Assembly (NCBI RefSeq): GCF_900101845.1
Contig: NZ_FNAM01000006.1
Coordinates: 93,783-157,782 of the forward strand
Direction: 5' to 3'
DNA: 64,000 bases
Source: Sporomusa acidovorans
Lineage (GTDB): Bacteria; Bacillota; Negativicutes; Sporomusales; Sporomusaceae
This document shows, one piece after another, positions 1 through 9,548 of this stretch (positions within the stretch are counted from its first letter, which is position 1; each line of letters begins with the position of its first letter). The position numbers and the translations under genes were made by a program. The notes beneath the pieces are model-generated. The model saw only the letters and a list, made by a program, of their open reading frames with translations. It did no database searches and had not been told where the DNA came from.

Positions 1-25
1 GCTGGGGGAAGGCGGCAAGCAGGCC

Positions 26-3000
26 TCAATCACCTGAAGCGGAATCGGTTACCAGCCTGATGGCTGCCTCTGCCGCAAGGGGTTTACTGAAAACATAGCC
101 TTGAATCCGGTCGCATCTGTATTCCGACAATATTTTGAGCTGCTTCTCAGTTTCCACCCCTTCGGCGACTAAAGACAGCCCCAAATTATGACCCAAATTA
201 ATCATGGCGCCGACCACATGCAATTGTGCCTGATCACTCACAATCTCGTCAATAAATGATTTATCAATCTTCAATACCCCAACCGGCAAACTTTTCAAGT
301 AGGTCAGCGAGGAATACCCTGTACCGAAATCGTCCAACGAAAGAACAACTCCCAGCTCCCGCAACTGACTTAACTTGAAAATTGCGTCTTCTACCGACTC
401 AATAAAAATACTTTCCGTAATTTCAATCTCAATCTGGCCAGGGCTGATACCGGCAGCCTCAATACAACTGCGCACTGTCGCTACAAAACCGTCGGCTACC
501 AACTGCCGGGGCGAAATATTCACCGCCACATGAATAGCCGCTTTCCCCATATCCGCTAATCGCCTGGCAAAAAGGCAGGCCTCCTTGAATACCCATTCGC
601 CGATTGGAATGATCAGACCGGTTTGCTCAGCCAGCGGAATAAAGCGGTCAGGCGGCATAAAGCCATGTTCGGCACTATTCCACCGCAGCAAAGCCTCAAA
701 GCCGATCAACCGCTTCCCCGCAGCATCATATTGCGGCTGATAATTGAGTAAAAACTCTCCTCGCTCCAATCCACGCCGCAGACCATTTGTCAGTACCATC
801 TTTTCGTTGGTCTCCTGGAGCAGCACCGGTTCATAAAAACGCCAGCAGGCCTTGCCTGCCTTCTTGGCGGCGTACATGGCAATATCGGCCTTCTTAACGA
901 GATCCTCCGCCATATCACTGTCTCCCGGATACATGACGACCCCCACACTGGCCGATAAGTGTACCTGCTCCAAAGCCACTTGGTACTCCCGGCAGAGTTC
1001 ATCAATAAGGTGATCAGCCATGCCGGCGGCTTGGCCGCGGGTTTTTCCGCCCGGAATTACCACAACAAACTCGTCGCCACCAATGCGGGCGACAAAAGCG
1101 GTTTTATCCACTGCCGCCACCAAATACCGGCTTACGGTGACCAGAACATGATCGCCGAAAGAATGTCCGAAATTATCATTTATCTCCTTAAATTCGTCAA
1201 TATCAATAAACAAAATAATGCCGCTTGCCTGTCCAAGATGACTGCGCTCCATTTCTTCCTTAAGATATAAATTTAAACTCACCCGGTTAGGCAGCCCGGT
1301 CAGCGTGTCATGAAATGCAATCTCACTGATTTTCTTCTGGGCCGTGTCCCTTTCCAAAGCGACAGAAGCCAAATCGCCAAACTGGCGCAAACTATCCAAG
1401 TCCTCTTTCTTAACCGGCGTAGTGACCTCGCTCCAGCAAATGGTAAGGACGCCGCTGACTTTACCCGCTTGTATCAGCGGAATGGTAATCACACTGCTTG
1501 TTGAAGCATCCAACAGTTTGTCAAAAACACGATAGGCATAAACCCGATAGTCGGCAATATAAAACATCTTGCCTGTAGAATACACATGCCGCAGTATCCC
1601 GGACTCGCCTGCCTGAGGTGTCCTAATGGTTACCTTATCGATTCCGATACTGTGATGAATATAAAACTTTTTCCCATCCTCACTGAACAAGCCGATATAA
1701 CCCGCTGCCGCGTTCAGCATTGCAACCGCATTATGGAGAATGGTTTCCAGAATATCTTCCATGCCGGCGGCATGCGGCTGCGTCAACAGGCCGGTGATCG
1801 CCCTGTATTGCCGTTCACGGAATAGGAGCTTTTCCTCCGTTTGGCGTCTGGCTGAATTTTCATCATTCAGGCGTTGATTCGTATCCTCCAGGGTTTCATT
1901 CATAGCAGTCAATTCTTCGTTCAGAGCCAGCATTTCCTGATTGGCGGCTTCCAGTTGAGAGGTCCGCGCTTCCACCAGGCTTTGCAAACGTTTCCGGTGC
2001 TGACGCAGTTCATCAACCATTTGGTTAAAATTTATCGCCAGGATACTATATTCGTTGGCAGACTGAACAGCCAGGCGTACGGCCAAATCGCCTTCCTTGA
2101 TTTGGTTGGTTGCCTGCACCATATCCTGTAGAGGCCTGGTCAGCCTGCGCGAAAACCATAGCGATAAAAATATCGAAAACACAATCACCAACATTCCTAC
2201 AAGGGTGGTTTTTACCGTCACATAGTCCATAAACGCCATCACAGTTTTCTTCTCTTGCACGACGATCAGGCTCCAGGGTTTGGTCGTCCCCGGTAAAGCG
2301 ATCGTCCTGTAGGCACACAGGTACTTCTCGCCGTTTATGCCTGTATATTCCCCTACACCGGCCTCGCCTGCCGTAACCCTGGCGACAAGCGTTTGCAGAG
2401 AGGGCGTAAGCGCAAAGGGTACTTCCTCGGTGAAGTGATTTCCTTTGTCATCCTTCAGGGTCTTGCCATTGGCATCCCGCAGCAATACAGTTTTCTTCAG
2501 GGTTTTATAATTATATAGTTCGGCAACCTGCTGCCTGTCGGGATGGGCGACCACTACACCTTCTCCATCCAACAAATAGGCATAGCTTTCCCCGCCCGAA
2601 CTATAATTCTCCACCATCTGCTGCAATTGTCTTACCTCAATATCTGCCAAAAATATTCCACTTAACTCCCCATTGGCATACAGTCCCTGAATGATCGAAG
2701 TTACCGGGACGTCGGAAGATATGGAATAATAGCTTCTGGAAATAAACGGCTGCCTGTCCGCAATAAATTTCCTGAACCACCAGCGTTCCGCTCTGTTGGC
2801 CGGAGCACCGCTGGTCTTGGCTATCGAATCACCATTTACATTATAAATCGCCAAAACCTGATAAAAAGGATACCGCCGCTTCGTCTCGATCAATAGCTGT
2901 AATTGTTTATCGGCATCCAGGTTTTCTAAGTCAGGGTACTCGGCAATTTGCTGATTGACATTGTATGCGTTTTGCATAAACTGGTGAATAGTATAAGCCA

Positions 3001-3151
3001 AGCTTCCCGCCGTGGCCTGAAGACTATCCTGCATCTTCCGCTGATAGTCTTCTGAGACCAAAGAGTGACTAATCATTAGGGTAGAAACCATAGCAAGTAA
3101 TATGAGCGAACACATAATTATAGTCAATTGATGGCGAATTGGAAACTGCAT
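26..3151 (-). CDS. dCache-HAMP-GAF-GGDEF-EAL cyclic-di-GMP signalling protein
   Basis: Membrane-bound protein of 1041 aa that probably makes and/or degrades c-di-GMP in response to an extracytoplasmic ligand. Domain order: N-terminal TM (about 10-30), dCache sensor (35-300), TM2 (315-333), HAMP (335-385), coiled coil, GAF (455-605), GGDEF (about 615-775; intact GGDEF near residue 690) and EAL (785-1030). The EAL domain keeps GFEALLRW near 820, DDFGTGYSS and AEGVET, so both catalytic domains look intact; which activity dominates cannot be told. The ATG is preceded by a weak purine-rich stretch. Monocistronic: a hairpin separates it from the upstream chemoreceptor. Confidence 0.93.
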   Translation of the reverse strand: MQFPIRHQLTIIMCSLILLAMVSTLMISHSLVSEDYQRKMQDSLQATAGSLAYTIHQFMQNAYNVNQQIAEYPDLENLDADKQLQLLIETKRRYPFYQVLAIYNVNGDSIAKTSGAPANRAERWWFRKFIADRQPFISRSYYSISSDVPVTSIIQGLYANGELSGIFLADIEVRQLQQMVENYSSGGESYAYLLDGEGVVVAHPDRQQVAELYNYKTLKKTVLLRDANGKTLKDDKGNHFTEEVPFALTPSLQTLVARVTAGEAGVGEYTGINGEKYLCAYRTIALPGTTKPWSLIVVQEKKTVMAFMDYVTVKTTLVGMLVIVFSIFLSLWFSRRLTRPLQDMVQATNQIKEGDLAVRLAVQSANEYSILAINFNQMVDELRQHRKRLQSLVEARTSQLEAANQEMLALNEELTAMNETLEDTNQRLNDENSARRQTEEKLLFRERQYRAITGLLTQPHAAGMEDILETILHNAVAMLNAAAGYIGLFSEDGKKFYIHHSIGIDKVTIRTPQAGESGILRHVYSTGKMFYIADYRVYAYRVFDKLLDASTSSVITIPLIQAGKVSGVLTICWSEVTTPVKKEDLDSLRQFGDLASVALERDTAQKKISEIAFHDTLTGLPNRVSLNLYLKEEMERSHLGQASGIILFIDIDEFKEINDNFGHSFGDHVLVTVSRYLVAAVDKTAFVARIGGDEFVVVIPGGKTRGQAAGMADHLIDELCREYQVALEQVHLSASVGVVMYPGDSDMAEDLVKKADIAMYAAKKAGKACWRFYEPVLLQETNEKMVLTNGLRRGLERGEFLLNYQPQYDAAGKRLIGFEALLRWNSAEHGFMPPDRFIPLAEQTGLIIPIGEWVFKEACLFARRLADMGKAAIHVAVNISPRQLVADGFVATVRSCIEAAGISPGQIEIEITESIFIESVEDAIFKLSQLRELGVVLSLDDFGTGYSSLTYLKSLPVGVLKIDKSFIDEIVSDQAQLHVVGAMINLGHNLGLSLVAEGVETEKQLKILSEYRCDRIQGYVFSKPLAAEAAIRLVTDSASGD

Positions 3152-3326
3152 TGAATATTACACCCCTAAATGAAACCATACGATTTGTTCTGTTATGAAT
3201 GATCGGTTATAAAGTTACGTTAAAATTGTATAATAGATATATTCTAACGAAATTCCCTCATCCCTTCGAATAAAATACTTAATTTTCGATAATCTTTTTC
3301 TTTTCTCTGCAGCCGCCAGGAAAATA

Positions 3327-3361
3327 GAAATGCTGTTTGTCATAACGACAAACAGCATTTC
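3327..3361 (-). terminator. Intrinsic terminator downstream of the soluble chemoreceptor
   Basis: Perfect 15-bp inverted repeat (3327-3341 / 3347-3361) with a 5-nt loop. On the minus strand it is followed by a TATTTT tract. It lies 90 bp past the stop of the chemoreceptor gene. Confidence 0.8.
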
Positions 3362-3450
3362 TCGTTTTCCGGAACCGATCGGGGTTCTGGTATTACATAT
3401 TATACTATTTTTATTAGTACTGTTGATCAGCCAAACGTACTGCCCGCAAC

Positions 3451-4269
3451 CTATCGCTGCAGTTTGGCGACCCGCTCAACCTCATTGGCTGATGACGCCA
3501 GTTGCTGCAAGGATGCCGATATTTCCTCGGTAGCGGCCGCCTGGCGTTCACCGGCTTCGGAGGTATGAACAACAGTATTGACCAGTACATTGATTTCCTT
3601 CTGGATGTTTTGCAAAATTCCCTTGATCGTTGTTACCGCTTCCGCACTGTTTACCGCCATTTTGCGAATTTCCTCGGCTACGACAGCAAATCCTCTCCCC
3701 TGTTCACCGGCACGGGCAGCCTCAATGGCGGCATTAAGGCCAAGCAGATTTGAATTGGCCGCAACATCGCTTACAAATCGGAGAATCTCGTCCGTCTTTT
3801 GGATATCGGCCAAAACATTTTCCCCATTACTGCGGATGTTGCTCAAATCACCGGCCAGCTTGGCCGCCGTTTCGGCAACTTCCTCCGAACTGGCGGATAG
3901 TTGCTCGGTGGTAGCGGCTATCGACTGTGAGGCTTCATGAAGAGTATGCTGAATTTCAACGCTAACGGCACTTGAGATAGCCCCCACCAGTTGATCGCCG
4001 TCAAAAATCGGTACACAGTATGCCTTGGCCAGGAATCCATATAACTCCTTGGGGAGCATCTTCTGGACAGCCTGTTTCGTTTTCAGACATTGATCCACCG
4101 CTCCGCCACTTGCTATCTTGTCGCCTTTTTGCGTTTGCAAAGTAAAACTATCGGCATTAAGAAAATGAACAATCGTCCCCTCTGCATCGGCAATCAAAAT
4201 GCTGCAATCAAATGCATTGAGCTTTTGGTACACCTCTGCCGATTGAATAGCAGCTTCTAATTGGTTCAT
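3451..4269 (-). CDS. Soluble methyl-accepting chemotaxis-type transducer
   Basis: Cytoplasmic chemoreceptor of 272 aa without membrane segments. Residues 1-115 form a small sensor region: the Cys-containing stretch [11 protein letters not shown] and a later SAVSVEIQ resemble a PAS/Cache-like fold but I cannot name the family. Residues 120-270 form an MCP signalling domain with the conserved hairpin tip ([20 protein letters not shown]), the contact site for CheA/CheW. The signalling domain is short, so this is a minimal receptor, probably reading a cytoplasmic or redox signal. Start supported by AAAGGAGG 6 nt upstream of ATG. Confidence 0.9.
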   Translation of the reverse strand: MNQLEAAIQSAEVYQKLNAFDCSILIADAEGTIVHFLNADSFTLQTQKGDKIASGGAVDQCLKTKQAVQKMLPKELYGFLAKAYCVPIFDGDQLVGAISSAVSVEIQHTLHEASQSIAATTEQLSASSEEVAETAAKLAGDLSNIRSNGENVLADIQKTDEILRFVSDVAANSNLLGLNAAIEAARAGEQGRGFAVVAEEIRKMAVNSAEAVTTIKGILQNIQKEINVLVNTVVHTSEAGERQAAATEEISASLQQLASSANEVERVAKLQR

Positions 4270-4396
4270 ACCCTTCCTCCTTTATAAACAGCTATAATCA
4301 ATCCCCGCCACCGGCGCCTGCCGGCCATGGTTTGATTGATCCCCACGTTAAACAGCCTGTAAGCACTATCATAGGATCTTCCATGTCAAAACATCG

Positions 4397-7300
4397 TCAA
4401 AAAAATTCGGCCACTTCATCCAGTGACTTCCTTTCCAGGGCCCCGCCCGCCTTATGCAAAATAATTTTTGCCTGTTGATAATACTCCCGGGCCGACAACG
4501 TTAAATAGTCCCCAAAAATATCTGCCGCCACCGGATTCTGATCCATAGCCTGTCTGATTTCCGTTTTTGTCTGCAATACCAGTCCATTTTGATAATTGTC
4601 ATGATACCTGTCTAAAAATTCATCGGCTTTGTGCAAATACATCCGGCCTTCATGATAGCGTTTTTCCCTGACGGCAATAATAGCCAACACACAATACAGG
4701 GTACAATAACTGCGGGAACACCAATACCCCCGGTACTCGCCAAAGCCGTCGCCTACCGCCTGGGCGTCTGATAAATATTGGCGCGCTTTATCAATAATTC
4801 CCAGTTTAAAGGCGGTATAGCCGGCATTGATGTAAAACACCGCCACCCCTTCGCTAATTCGCTTATGGCCTGCCGTCTTTACCGCCTGCTCATAATAATG
4901 CAGCGCTTCCTCCAGCTTAAGCGCCTCGCGCCGTAAGTTGCCAATATAATTATAAGCGGCGGCAATATTTAAAATATAACAATTATTTTGCATATCCATT
5001 TTTTTAAATAGGGCAATCGACTGGCGGTAATATTGCTCGGCCTGTTCCGTCTGGCCGCATAGCGCCGCGGCCAGACCCAAAAAGCGCAAAGCAGCCGCTT
5101 TTTTCCCCGGCAAATCAGCCTGCTCGGCGATATCGAGCAGTTTCTCGGCAAACCTTTTGATAATACTGGGCCGGCTGACCTGAATACCCAGAAAGATCAT
5201 TTCCTGATATCCTTTGACCAAATAATCCTGGAACCCCTTGTCGGAGGCCAAGCGCAAGAGCTGATGAATCATCTTGATCCCGGCGGCATGCTCGCCGCGC
5301 CAAATATAATAGCGCCCCATCATCTCCCAATAAGCACTCTGATAGATAGCCACCTGACCATCGCCAGCCTGTTCCGCAGCCATGACGGCGAGGAGTTCCC
5401 TGATCTTCTCCAGATAAACAACCGTTTGATGGCGGCTTTCCCGAAAACCGCTATAGCCGGCGGGATAGCAATCATTCAGTTCCGGAAACAGCTCATACTG
5501 CGGGCAGAAATACTTCTCCGCCAGCTTTACCGTGTAGGCAATCACCTTAATTTTTTCATCAGCCTGCGTATAATGATATAAAATGGCTTCGTAAATGTCC
5601 TTAGCCTGCTGGCCGTTGTTGACCTGGCGTTCCAGTTCCAGGCCGACTAATTTATGCAGCAGCTTTCGTCTGGGTATCGACATTTGCTGATAAACAAAAC
5701 TTTGAATCTGCAAATTGTAAAACGTGTAGACAAGCCCTTTGGGCACAATATGATCAGTTTTGGTGATCAGCCGTTTGCGTTCCAGCTCCTCAATCGCCTC
5801 CACCAGGGCAAACTCGTCCACCTTCGAAATAGCCAATAACTCATTATAACTGGAATACTTGAAAAATACGGAGGCTACCTCCAGAATTTTGCGGGCATTG
5901 GCCGATAAATTTCCCAGCCGTTCCTTCAAAACACTTTGCAAACGCAAAGAGCCGCTGCCGAGTTCCCGTCCGGCGGCAAGTAAATGCAAACACTCCATTA
6001 AAAATAAGGCATTGCCGCCCGTGTACTCATAAAGCTTATGCTTTAGCTCATCATTAATTTTTTCGGCCGGCAATTTCGATTCCAATATTCTGCCCACCGT
6101 CTCAAAGTCGAACCGTTCCAGCATGACCTTTTCCAGCATGTCGTCCCGTTCGAAATCCCATAACGACTTTTCGATATGACTGAAATATTCACTATGGCAT
6201 AAGGCGATACAAAAAATTTCCGAGCCATGCAGACGCAAAACCTGGTGCAGTACGGCCAGACTTTGGCTGTCCATCCAGTGAATATCGTCAATGACAATAA
6301 TAAGGCGCCGTTGTTTGGCCAGTTTTCCCAGAACACCGCACATAATTTCTTCGACCATTGTCGGATTAAATTCATAAGCGACCATAAAAGATTCCTGGCC
6401 GGTAAGGGTATCGCTCCATTCAAGCGCGGGAAAAATATAAGACAGCACCTTATACCATAATGGCGGAATCGCAATTTTATCACGCACCAACAGATTCTTT
6501 ACCTGGATAAAAATATTACTCCACGATTTATAATCATATCCCGCTTCAGCCTGGTAGCATTGTGTCCGCAGAACACTGCAGTTTTCCGCCGGTATACTGG
6601 TAAATAACCGTTCTACCGTTGTGGTTTTGCCAATACCCTGCTCCCCCTGGACAAACATCATGGGATGCTTGTGGCGTTTTAAACAAAAATGCGCCACCGC
6701 CGTGCGTAAAACCTGCAATTCCTTATCCCGTCCGAAAAAGCCGTCTTCCTTGGCAGCGTCTGCCACCTTAGCGGTAATCATTCTTTTTTCGCGTACCCGG
6801 TTATAGATTTCCCGCGTCTTGGAACTGGGCTGCAATTTCAAATCTTCGGCCAGTCTCTTTTCCAGCTCCTGATAAATTTCGATGACTTTATAAAACGCTT
6901 CTTCCCGCTCATAGATCTTCATCAACAACCGGTAAGCGCTTTCATTATATTCATCCAGCTTAATTAACTGCTTAATCGATTGTTTGGCAGCCATATAATC
7001 TTTGTCGTTCATCCGCTTAACAATACTCTCGGTAAGCCGGACCGTAACCTTCTCCTTGAAACGCTCACGCTCCAGCATAACCCATTCATCAAAGGCATCC
7101 GTATTTTTGCAGTAAAATCCGTCCAGGAAAACCCCCTGGTAGGTATCTAAAAAAGTATGGATTTCCATTATATCTAAAAGAGCCACATCGGTACTGTCAA
7201 TTAGCTTCGGATTTACGGCAATAGTCGTCCGGGTCGGCGTAATCAGCAGGGAATTCGACATGATCTTTTTTATTAAATAAATCGTATTGCGCAAATTTTT

Positions 7301-7480
7301 CTTGGCCGAATTTTCATCCATATCGCCCCAAAACATTGTCGCCAGCTTTTCCCGTGTGGTTTCGCCGGCAACCAATAGAAAATATAACATGGCCTCCATT
7401 TTTGCAAAAGGGAAATTTAGTTTCTGTTCATTCCAGTAAATCGCGGGGTTTCCAAACATAATCGCACGTAATGTACTCAT
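4397..7480 (-). CDS. SARP/BTAD-type transcriptional activator with AAA ATPase and TPR domains
   Basis: Large regulator of 1027 aa. N-terminal OmpR-like winged helix (about 1-100), BTAD helical repeat domain (105-245), STAND/AAA ATPase with Walker A GEQGIGKTT (about 280) and Walker B IIVIDDIHWMD (about 395), then TPR-like helical repeats (690-960). It is built like SARP and MalT-type activators, where ligand and ATP binding gate oligomerisation and DNA binding. ATG at 7480 is chosen over the GTG three codons upstream because GGAG lies 8 nt before it. Divergent from the NCS1 permease, which is its likely target; TTGAC-type direct repeats lie between them. Confidence 0.88.
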   Translation of the reverse strand: MSTLRAIMFGNPAIYWNEQKLNFPFAKMEAMLYFLLVAGETTREKLATMFWGDMDENSAKKNLRNTIYLIKKIMSNSLLITPTRTTIAVNPKLIDSTDVALLDIMEIHTFLDTYQGVFLDGFYCKNTDAFDEWVMLERERFKEKVTVRLTESIVKRMNDKDYMAAKQSIKQLIKLDEYNESAYRLLMKIYEREEAFYKVIEIYQELEKRLAEDLKLQPSSKTREIYNRVREKRMITAKVADAAKEDGFFGRDKELQVLRTAVAHFCLKRHKHPMMFVQGEQGIGKTTTVERLFTSIPAENCSVLRTQCYQAEAGYDYKSWSNIFIQVKNLLVRDKIAIPPLWYKVLSYIFPALEWSDTLTGQESFMVAYEFNPTMVEEIMCGVLGKLAKQRRLIIVIDDIHWMDSQSLAVLHQVLRLHGSEIFCIALCHSEYFSHIEKSLWDFERDDMLEKVMLERFDFETVGRILESKLPAEKINDELKHKLYEYTGGNALFLMECLHLLAAGRELGSGSLRLQSVLKERLGNLSANARKILEVASVFFKYSSYNELLAISKVDEFALVEAIEELERKRLITKTDHIVPKGLVYTFYNLQIQSFVYQQMSIPRRKLLHKLVGLELERQVNNGQQAKDIYEAILYHYTQADEKIKVIAYTVKLAEKYFCPQYELFPELNDCYPAGYSGFRESRHQTVVYLEKIRELLAVMAAEQAGDGQVAIYQSAYWEMMGRYYIWRGEHAAGIKMIHQLLRLASDKGFQDYLVKGYQEMIFLGIQVSRPSIIKRFAEKLLDIAEQADLPGKKAAALRFLGLAAALCGQTEQAEQYYRQSIALFKKMDMQNNCYILNIAAAYNYIGNLRREALKLEEALHYYEQAVKTAGHKRISEGVAVFYINAGYTAFKLGIIDKARQYLSDAQAVGDGFGEYRGYWCSRSYCTLYCVLAIIAVREKRYHEGRMYLHKADEFLDRYHDNYQNGLVLQTKTEIRQAMDQNPVAADIFGDYLTLSAREYYQQAKIILHKAGGALERKSLDEVAEFF

Positions 7481-7688
7481 AAGTTCCACTCCAATAAATG
7501 TAATTTATCAAGCAACCGTCCTGCGTTTTCCCAAATTACATCTTCCCTTTTTACAGAAAGCTCCCGGTTTTCCCCCGCCAATCTCTTAATTTTCGGAGGA
7601 ATAAAACAATTTATCCTATCAATTATCAATTTACGCATCACTAAGTATTATATCATTTTTAGAAAGACAAAGGGGAATCATCTTTTAA

Positions 7689-7746
7689 TTGACGTTATCT
7701 TTTGACGATTAGGTAAAATTCGACGTTTTTTTGACAGTTGGCGATT
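7689..7746 (+). promoter_or_regulatory. Four TTGAC-like direct repeats, candidate SARP operator
   Basis: TTGACGTT (7689), TTGACGAT (7702), TCGACGTT (7720) and TTGACAGT (7731) lie in one orientation in the divergent region. The last two are exactly 11 bp apart, the spacing known for SARP-family direct repeats, and the last contains a consensus -35 hexamer TTGACA. Binding by the adjacent BTAD regulator is an inference. Confidence 0.45.
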
Positions 7747-7803
7747 ATCATATTCCTTAATTGATAAATCTCTGTCTGTTTAATAAGCTAAAGCAATCAT
7801 AAA

Positions 7804-7909
7804 TTGCAGGCCGCAACATGCACGGTAACCTTATAACCCTAAACATGGAACGGGTAATTGGACCGTAACCCCCGGACATGCCTTACCGTGCCATTGTGCG
7901 GCCATGCAA
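7804..7909 (+). promoter_or_regulatory. 106-nt nested inverted repeat in the NCS1 permease leader
   Basis: Outer arms TTGCA-GGCCGCA (7804-7815) pair with TGCGGCC-A-TGCAA (7897-7909), and inner arms CACGGTAA (7821-7828) pair with TTACCGTG (7883-7890). The enclosed 54 nt contain further short complementary runs (ACCC/GGGT, CCG/CGG). It ends about 70 nt before the permease ATG. It could be a structured RNA (riboswitch-like) or a DNA operator. I do not recognise a known riboswitch consensus. Confidence 0.5.
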
Positions 7910-7977
7910 TATTATATAGATACAAAGGAATGAGCATCAAATCTTGCTTAACCACAAAATAAGAAGAAGGAGTGAAA

Positions 7978-9429
7978 ATGGTGACCCAAGCAAAAGACAG
8001 CTTGATTGAAACACGTTCTATTGACATGATTCCCGATCACGAGAGGCATGGTAAGCCATTCAACCAGTTCACGCTCTGGTTCGGCGCTAACATGCAGATT
8101 ACTTCCGTAGTGGACGGCGCTTTGGCCGTAGTATTTGGCGCTGACGCCTTGTGGGCTTTCATCGGTCTGTTGATCGGCAATATCCTGGGAGGCGCGGTTA
8201 TGGCCCTTCACTCGGCGCAGGGCCCTCGTTTAGGCTTGCCGCAGATGATTTCCAGCCGCGCCCAGTTTGGTGTTCTTGGTGCTATCCTACCCTTAATTTT
8301 AGCTGTTGTTATGTACCTTGGCTTTGCCTCGACAGGTACTGTTCTTTCCGGACAAGCCATCAACGGCATTCTCGGCGTCCAAAACCCGGCTATTGGTATC
8401 ATAATATTCGGTACTCTCACCGCCATCCTGGCACTTCTTGGCTACAAATATATCCATGCTCTGGGCCGAGTGGCAACCGTTACCGGCATCCTCGGCTTTA
8501 CCTATCTTACGATTATGGCCTTTGTTAAATTTCCCGTTGCTTCCTTATTTGGGGTAAAACCGTTTGAATTGACCACTTTCCTGTTGGCTGTTTCCCTGTC
8601 GGCAGGCTGGCAGCTCACCTTCGGCCCTTATGTCGCGGACTACAGCCGGTATCTGCCGCGCAGTACTCCTCAATCGTCTACATTCTGGAATACCTTCCTC
8701 GGCAGCGTTATCGGCACCCAATGGGCAATGACCCTTGGCGTCATTATCAGTGCAGCCAGCGCTGCGGGCTTCGGCGGCAGCTTCCTGAAAAATCAGGTAG
8801 GCTATCTGGGTGAACTGGGAGGCTTGGGCCTCATTGCCATCCTTATCTATATTGTCATCGTTATCGGTAAATTAACCGTTAATACGCTGAATGCCTATGG
8901 GTCCTTCATGTCCCTGCTGACCATCACAACGGCCCTGAGCGGCAAGAAAACGGCTTCAACAACCTTACGGACTTTGTTCATTCTGGGAATGATCGCCGCT
9001 TCCGTCTGTGTCGCCCTCTTTGCCAGCAAAGACTTCCTCAATCTGTTTAAAAACTTCATCCTGGTGCTGCTCATGGTCTTCACCCCGTGGAGTTCGGTCA
9101 ACCTTATCGACTTTTACTGTATTTCCAAGGAAAATATTGACGTTCCCGGCTTATATGATCCCAAAGGCCGCTACGGCGCGTGGAACATACCTGCCCTTGT
9201 CTCCTATTTTGCCGGCGTAATTGCCCAAATTCCGTTTATGGCACAGGCCCTGTACACCGGCCCCATTACGAAGATGCTGGGCGGTACCGATATTTCCTGG
9301 ATTGTCGGCTTAGTAGTAACAGCGGCCATCTACTATCCTTGGGCCAAGAGCCACAACGTGGCTCCTGACGATATGATTTATCCCGAAGAATATCTGCTTG
9401 CCGCTGAAAAAGAAAAGACAAACAACTAG
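7978..9429 (+). CDS. NCS1 family nucleobase/hydantoin-type permease (CodB-like)
   Basis: Integral membrane symporter of 483 aa with about 12 hydrophobic segments. It matches the NCS1 (purine-cytosine permease) family: an N-terminal amphipathic region (RSIDMIPDHERHGKPFNQF), a conserved WFGANMQ in TM1 and the cytosolic motif FGPYVADYSRYLP. Substrate not determinable: cytosine, hydantoin, allantoin or another nucleobase analogue. ATG at 7978 follows AAGGAG with a 5-nt spacer; the GTG at 7972 overlaps that RBS and is unlikely. Followed by a strong terminator, so probably transcribed alone, under the divergent BTAD regulator. Confidence 0.9.
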   Translation: MVTQAKDSLIETRSIDMIPDHERHGKPFNQFTLWFGANMQITSVVDGALAVVFGADALWAFIGLLIGNILGGAVMALHSAQGPRLGLPQMISSRAQFGVLGAILPLILAVVMYLGFASTGTVLSGQAINGILGVQNPAIGIIIFGTLTAILALLGYKYIHALGRVATVTGILGFTYLTIMAFVKFPVASLFGVKPFELTTFLLAVSLSAGWQLTFGPYVADYSRYLPRSTPQSSTFWNTFLGSVIGTQWAMTLGVIISAASAAGFGGSFLKNQVGYLGELGGLGLIAILIYIVIVIGKLTVNTLNAYGSFMSLLTITTALSGKKTASTTLRTLFILGMIAASVCVALFASKDFLNLFKNFILVLLMVFTPWSSVNLIDFYCISKENIDVPGLYDPKGRYGAWNIPALVSYFAGVIAQIPFMAQALYTGPITKMLGGTDISWIVGLVVTAAIYYPWAKSHNVAPDDMIYPEEYLLAAEKEKTNN

Positions 9430-9484
9430 CAAGCACCAGCCAAAGTTTACAAACGAGCAACCAGTAAAAAATACCTGTTACCTA

Positions 9485-9521
9485 AAAAAGCTTCAAGAGC
9501 TGCCCGCTCTTGAAGCTTTTT
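9485..9521 (+). terminator. Intrinsic terminator after the NCS1 permease
   Basis: Perfect 16-bp stem AAAAAGCTTCAAGAGC / GCTCTTGAAGCTTTTT with a 5-nt loop, ending in a T run. The A tract on the other side makes it suitable for the convergent protease gene too. Confidence 0.9.
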
Positions 9522-9548
9522 TGTTAACACCATCATTGTTATAATGCC

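Noticed and set aside
7804..7909. Known riboswitch (purine, guanidine, molybdenum cofactor) in the NCS1 leader
   Set aside because: I could not match any consensus I remember; reported as an unassigned structure instead.
7972..7977. GTG start for the NCS1 permease
   Set aside because: It overlaps the AAGGAG ribosome binding site that is well placed for the ATG at 7978.
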